Assembly: GCA_965248805.1 (NCBI GenBank)
Contig: CBDFKJ010000007.1
Span: 434,001-498,000, forward strand
DNA length: 64,000 bases
Direction of reading: 5' to 3'
From: CBDFKJ01 sp965248805
Lineage (GTDB): Bacteria; Pseudomonadota; Alphaproteobacteria; UBA6615
This document shows, piece after piece, positions 60,659 through 64,000 of this stretch (its first letter is position 1; each line of letters starts with the position of its first letter). The notes under the pieces were generated by a model. That model saw only the letters and a program-made list of their open reading frames with translations, was not told the DNA's origin and ran no database searches. The position numbers were made by a program, and so were the translations under genes.

Positions 60659-61762
60659 GGTCCGTTCCTATCCGCTTGACGCATACACCCACTAGGGATA
60701 GGTTGTGCGCGTACAACGGATAGTGGGTCATGGACGTTCTCGACCGCACCGACCTGCCCTTCCCGCAATCCCTCCCCGAGTTTCAGCGACTTTTCTCCGA
60801 CGATGCGGCGTGCGCCGCCTACCTGGAAAGGGCTCGCTGGGGTGACGGGTTCGCCTGCCCGCGCTGCGGCGTCGTGGGTGAACCTTTCCGCATCGCCACG
60901 CGGCCTGGCGTCCTGACCTGTCGCGCTTGCCGCCGCCAGACGGGATTGACCGTCGGCACGGTCATGGAGCGCAGCCACACGCCTTTGAGCACGTGGTTTT
61001 GGGCCGCCTATCTGGTCGCCAGCCAGACGCCGGGCATGTCGGCGGTGCAGTTTCAGCGGCAGCTTGGGCTGACGCGGTACGAAACCGCCTTCGGCATCCT
61101 GCATAAGCTCCGCGCGGGTATGGTGCGGCCCGATCAGGATCGGATCGGTGCCAGGGCAGGAGAGCATGTCGAGGTGGACGAAACCTATGTTGGAGGCCGG
61201 ATGCGTGGTGAAGGCCGAGGCGTTCACCACAAGACGCTGGTGGCTGCTGCCGTCGAAGTCAGCCACAGGGAGCCCGGCACCGCGCAGGACAAGCGGAAGG
61301 ATGGCCGCTACGCCGGGCGTGTGCGGCTGTCCGTCGCTGCCGACCGCAGCGCCGATTCGCTATGTGGCTTCGTCGAGAACGCCGTTATGCCGGGGTCGCT
61401 GATCGTCACCGACGATTGGAGTGGCTATGGCAGCTTGCGGACACGCGGCTGTGATCACCACGCCATTGCCGAATGCGGCGACCCCGAGGTGGCCGAAGAG
61501 TTCATGCCGATCATCCACCTCGTCTTCAGCAACCTGAAGAATTGGCTCAGTGGCATCCACCATGGCGTGAGCGCAAAGCATCTACAAGCCTACCTCAATG
61601 AGTTCACGTTCCGCTTCAACAGGCGGTTTTACCCGTTCAACGCCTTCCGCTCATTGCTCGGAATCGCAGGAGAGGCCGAGGCTCCAACCTACGCCGAGCT
61701 ATATTCCGGCGAGTGGAGGCATCCTACATGTAGTGGGTGTACGAATTAACCGGATAGGCACG
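60659..61762 (+). mobile_element. IS1595-family element
   Basis: 1104 bases flanked by GATC (60655-60658 and 61763-61766). The ends GGTCCGTTCCTATCCG and its counterpart CCGTGCCTATCCG form inverted repeats. The direct repeat appears to be 4 bases, shorter than the 8 usually quoted for the family. Confidence 0.85.
60730..61749 (+). CDS. IS1595-family (ISXO2-like) transposase
   Basis: 339 residues. The N-terminal zinc ribbon has CPRCG and CRACRRQTGLTVGTVMERSH. The DDE-type core has Asp in VEVDETYVGGRMRGEGRGVH, Asp in IVTDDWSGYGSL and the Asn/Glu region LVFSNLKNWLSGIHHGVSAK. The C-terminus carries LNEFTFRFNRRFYP, diagnostic of this family. The gene is intact and lies opposite to the ligB gene it disrupts. 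Confidence 0.92.
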   Translation: MDVLDRTDLPFPQSLPEFQRLFSDDAACAAYLERARWGDGFACPRCGVVGEPFRIATRPGVLTCRACRRQTGLTVGTVMERSHTPLSTWFWAAYLVASQTPGMSAVQFQRQLGLTRYETAFGILHKLRAGMVRPDQDRIGARAGEHVEVDETYVGGRMRGEGRGVHHKTLVAAAVEVSHREPGTAQDKRKDGRYAGRVRLSVAADRSADSLCGFVENAVMPGSLIVTDDWSGYGSLRTRGCDHHAIAECGDPEVAEEFMPIIHLVFSNLKNWLSGIHHGVSAKHLQAYLNEFTFRFNRRFYPFNAFRSLLGIAGEAEAPTYAELYSGEWRHPTCSGCTN

Positions 61763-61804
61763 GATCGTTGTAGACTAGAATAAGGACATCCGGACTCTGT
61801 TCCT

Positions 61805-62666
61805 TTATCCAAGCTTTGGACTTTTCAAATCCGTCGAATAGTGGCTTGAAATAGGCCTCCTGCGTTCGGCCCTTGTCGACGGCATTGCCGGCGAGCGGGA
61901 CATGAGAGGTCGCAACCCCCGCAGAGATATGCGCCACCATCTTTTCCCAACTTGCCAGTCATCCAGATAGAGATTGCCTTCGGGCTTGCGGCCACCCGAC
62001 AGCATCATCTTTCTGAATTCGGGGCGCTCCATGCCAGCCATCGCCGCGTAGGCGGCCTCGACGGCGGTGCCATCGGTAGCCGCCAGTTTCAAGGTGTAGT
62101 AGACATTTCCACCATGCTCTAGTGGATTTGCCGGGCGGACGGGACTTGTCGCGAAGCAGGCCGCCGACACCCTCGTGCATGAACCGCTCTTGCCAGCGCC
62201 ACACGCAGGTCTTGGACTTGCCGGTCTCGGTCATGATCGCCGAGGTGCCCAGACCCTCGCCGCTGAGAAGGACAATATGTGCCCGCCAGACGTGTTTCTG
62301 CGGGCTCTTGGGATCCGCGACGACCGCGCGCAATCGCTGACGGTCGCCGGCGGATAGGGTGAAGGAGATTCCACTGCGCATGCGCCAGATTCGCATAACA
62401 CAGCAAAATACGGAATCCCAATTCGGACTCTTTCGTTCCGATCAATCCACTAGCATGCCGTTCCAGTCGCGCTCCAGGACGGCTTTCTTCTGCGCGTCCG
62501 TCAGCTTGAACTTGCCTATGTAGGCCTTCTCGTCGGCCTTGAACGCCTCACGATTGGCGGGCTTGATGAGCGACATCATAAGCATGTTGAGGTGATAGCC
62601 CTTTCGCGAATGCTCCGCGTCGAACACAAACGTCCCCGGAATGTCGCGATATGATCTCTCACTCAT
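61805..62666 (-). pseudogene. ligA: Protocatechuate 4,5-dioxygenase alpha subunit (LigA-like), interrupted by an IS630 derivative
   Basis: The first part (62666-62451) encodes MSERSYRDIPGTFVFDAEHS, RKGYHLNMLMMSLIKPANRE and AVLERDWNGML. The second (62121 downward) continues EHGGNVYYTLKLAATDG, EFRKMMLSGGRKPEGNLYLD. Removing the element and one TA restores the frame across the insertion. The natural stop near 61945 seems lost: the frame reads through ligB's start to 61805. LigA forms the lid over the LigB active site. Confidence 0.85.
62122..62450 (-). mobile_element. IS630-family deletion derivative keeping only the transposase N-terminus
   Basis: 329 bases inserted at TA (62120-62121 and 62451-62452). 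The minus strand encodes an IS630 start (SAGDRQRLRAVVADPKSPQK, TGKSKTCVWRWQERFMHEGV, LLRDKSRPPGK) and then jumps to the right terminal repeat. It is complementary in content to the derivative at 39249-40133. Confidence 0.82.
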
Positions 62667-62679
62667 GTGGCTCACCTCC

Positions 62680-62995
62680 GCGTGCCAGGTGGCGGTCGAT
62701 GCGGGAAAGCCGGCCGCGGCGCACCGGCTTTTGGAGATCGTCCGCCGGATAGGCCGCTGGTCGGCGCGGCGCGACGAGATCGACATCAACCCATTCGCGG
62801 ACATGGATCCGCCCGCCCCCAAGGTGATGAGAGACCGCGTTTTGAAGCCTGACGAGATCAAGGCCGCATGGAAGGCCTGGGACGCGGTGGGCTATCCGTT
62901 CGGTGCACTCGGCAAGGCGCGCTCCTACTGACGGCACAGCGGTTGAATGAAGTCGCACAGATGCAGTGTTTCGAAATTGATCGCGATAAGGTTCC
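62680..62995 (+). pseudogene. Tyrosine recombinase (integrase) remnant, frameshifted
   Basis: The first frame has AAHRLLEIVRRIGRWSARRD, NPFADMDPPAPKVMRDRVLK and PDEIKAAWKAWDAVGYPFG, typical of the core-binding and early catalytic part of phage integrases. After a shift near 62915 the next frame continues ALLLTAQRLNEVAQMQCFEI. The expected Arg-containing motif (LLLTGQRR-E) has lost its G. Both ends are missing. It starts beside ligA and stops at the IS630-type fragment. Confidence 0.65.
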
Positions 62996-62999
62996 TCTC

Positions 63000-63373
63000 A
63001 CCGCCAGGCCGAACTCCTCCTGGAGCCACAATGCGAGATCCTTCCGGCGCCAGCGCACAACGCCGTAGATCGCCGGGGTCGGCCCGCTTTCGACGATCTC
63101 CGCCAACGCCCGGCGATGCTGATTGGTCAGCAGGGGCGCGGCGCCCGGCGCCTTGCGGTCGAGTAGGCCGTCAGGGCCTTTGCGCAGCACCCTGTCGCGC
63201 ACCGTATACAGACCGACGCCGCCGATCCGCGCCGCGTCCGACCGCGTGCCGCAATCGTATATCTCGGCCACGGCCAGAAGACGCCGACCCTGTGCATCAT
63301 CCTTCGTCGCCTTCGCCAGAACGCGTAGACCCGGCCCGTCAAAATCCTCGCAATGCTGTGTCGCCGCCGCCAT
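63000..63373 (-). pseudogene. IS630-type transposase, N-terminal fragment
   Basis: From ATG 63373: AVAEIYDCGTRSDAARIGGV, TVRDRVLRKGPDGLLDRKAP and PAIYGVVRWRRKDLALWLQE, then EFGLAVRGTLSR. This is the helix-turn-helix half of an IS630-group transposase different from the two other derivatives. The catalytic half is gone at the join with the integrase remnant near 63000. 63374-63578 beside it holds no gene. Confidence 0.7.
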
Positions 63374-63578
63374 GGTGAACCTCGTTCGTGGTTCGCCACA
63401 GTGAGTCAGAGATCAAGGGATTCGAAAATCCCCCGCGTGAGTCTCTCTCAACGGCCGCTGGTATAAGAGTTCGCTTTTTGCGCCGACAGGCCGGCTCGGC
63501 GACCCATCCGCTCCCACTCTCGGCCTATCGCGCATTCCCTCTTGCGATCGCCAGGGCCATGAAGATCATTGAGACCCT

Positions 63579-64000
63579 TTACGACTTCTGCGACCCCTCT
63601 GGACGCCGCGCGACCTCGATTGCGCTCAATTGTTGCCTCCGCTCGATCTCGGCCAGGAGCGCCTTCCTCAATTCCTGCATACCGCGCCGATCCTCATAGC
63701 TAATGATTTGCGTCGGCTCGCCGCGCAACACTAAACTTTCGTCGACCATTATTCCGCCCGCGATTGCGAGGTCTTTGGAACTGGCCGAAGCCAGCGCGAT
63801 GTCGTCGATCCGCGCAAAGCAGCGGTAAGATCGATCTTCCAACAATTTCAGCAACTCGTCCCTCTTGATCTCCCGGACAGCGTCATCGAGCGGCTTGTAT
63901 TGGGCCTGCATTCGTCGGATGAGCTTGCGAGCCGTGGACGGCGGGAAGCCGCACGCTCGCGCTGCGGCCTCGACGGTTTGGAACGGATTGAGTGCTGCGT
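63579..64000 (-). CDS. HTH-containing hypothetical protein, possibly terminase-small-like (partial)
   Basis: The frame is open to the right edge (ALNPFQTVEAAARACGFPPS, TARKLIRRMQAQYKPLDDAV), so the first Met at 63911 is not necessarily the start. The first part resembles a helix-turn-helix as used by small terminase or RNA-polymerase-like regulators. Then come helical segments (KRDELLKLLEDRSYRCFARI) and a charged C-terminus ending EGSQKS. The family is not identified. It is partial at its 5' end. Confidence 0.55.
   Translation of the reverse strand, partial: AALNPFQTVEAAARACGFPPSTARKLIRRMQAQYKPLDDAVREIKRDELLKLLEDRSYRCFARIDDIALASASSKDLAIAGGIMVDESLVLRGEPTQIISYEDRRGMQELRKALLAEIERRQQLSAIEVARRPEGSQKS

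Larger units (their letters stand above)
59975..61940 (-). pseudogene. ligB: Protocatechuate 4,5-dioxygenase beta subunit (LigB-like), interrupted by IS1595
   Basis: The N-terminal part (61940-61763) reads MVAHISAGVATSHVPLAGNA and SPDVLILVYND. The rest (60658-59975) reads HASAFSLELIPTFALGCAED, TIVNKMDVDHGLTVPLSLMF, FGTGGMSHQLQGPRAGLINE and HRHYHVPISNTAFGH. Removing the element and one GATC leaves exactly 286 codons. The iron-ligand and catalytic His residues typical of LigB are present. Before insertion it was an extradiol ring-cleavage subunit pairing with LigA upstream. Confidence 0.9.

Noticed and set aside
63410..63440. tRNA-like GATTCGAAAATCCCC string
   Set aside because: It looks like a T-arm, but no acceptor or anticodon stems could be built around it.

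Overview
The window looks like a GC-rich alphaproteobacterial chromosome, probably near Rhodospirillales. This rests on the gene order rpmH-rnpA-yidD-yidC-engB-argB, a DUF2336 protein, dapD-dapE, a Yej-type peptide importer and a ligAB-type dioxygenase. No rRNA, tRNA or CRISPR array was found. Positions 1-26.4 kb are mostly dense, conserved chromosome. About 26.4-55 kb is an insertion-sequence graveyard built on prophage DNA, and 55-64 kb returns to chromosome that has itself been hit by insertion sequences.

Conserved part. A two-ACT-domain regulator is followed by a complete peptide/microcin C-type importer (yejA-yejB-yejE-yejF) and a 2-hydroxyacid dehydrogenase. Next come rmuC-marR on the minus strand, the translation genes def-fmt-truA on the plus strand, and the lysine genes dapD-dapE with a small membrane protein on the minus strand. 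Two adjacent cyclic-di-GMP genes (one EAL, one PAS-GGDEF) both carry reading-frame lesions and precede a DUF2336 gene. The block ends with argB, engB, yidC, yidD, rnpA and rpmH on the minus strand. The 44-residue rpmH has a GTG start and a near-consensus promoter. Upstream of it lie a coiled-coil gene broken inside a GCCCC pentanucleotide tract, a partial glycosyltransferase and a partial peptidoglycan-binding gene.

Prophage and IS region. From 26.9 to 33.3 kb there are pieces of phage genes: a Toprim primase, a RecD-like helicase, a DNA methylase, a head decoration protein, a capsid E start, a head-tail joiner and a DUF6441 protein. The DUF6441 gene is split by an inversion of about 0.76 kb. 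From 45.6 to 53.6 kb there is a Mu-like head module on the minus strand (terS, terL, DUF935 portal, Mu F-like protein). A candidate phage terminus with four 10-bp TGCGAAG-type repeats abuts a truncated ECF sigma gene at 45628. Mobile elements include IS3 (one complete copy, one 5'-deleted), three IS1182, three IS256, two IS630 deletion derivatives, one IS5-family element and one IS1595. Many insertions can be undone on paper with exact frame closure: Mu F-like protein, PEBP, ligA, ligB and a hypothetical gene. Cargo includes a RelE-type toxin with an XRE antitoxin, a HigBA module with a truncated second higA, and an SDR oxidoreductase.

Right part. A C69 dipeptidase, a MAPEG protein, a class III nucleotide cyclase, an intergenic array of four hairpins (one a 38-bp perfect palindrome), a VOC protein and a secreted SNase-like protein lead to the ligA-ligB pair. 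Each lig gene carries its own IS insertion. The end of the window holds an integrase remnant, an IS630-type transposase fragment and an incomplete HTH-containing gene that runs off the edge.

No clearly new intact system is visible. The strongest leads are the possible phase-variable coiled-coil gene, the hairpin array, the DUF6441 inversion and the candidate phage terminus inside the sigma gene.
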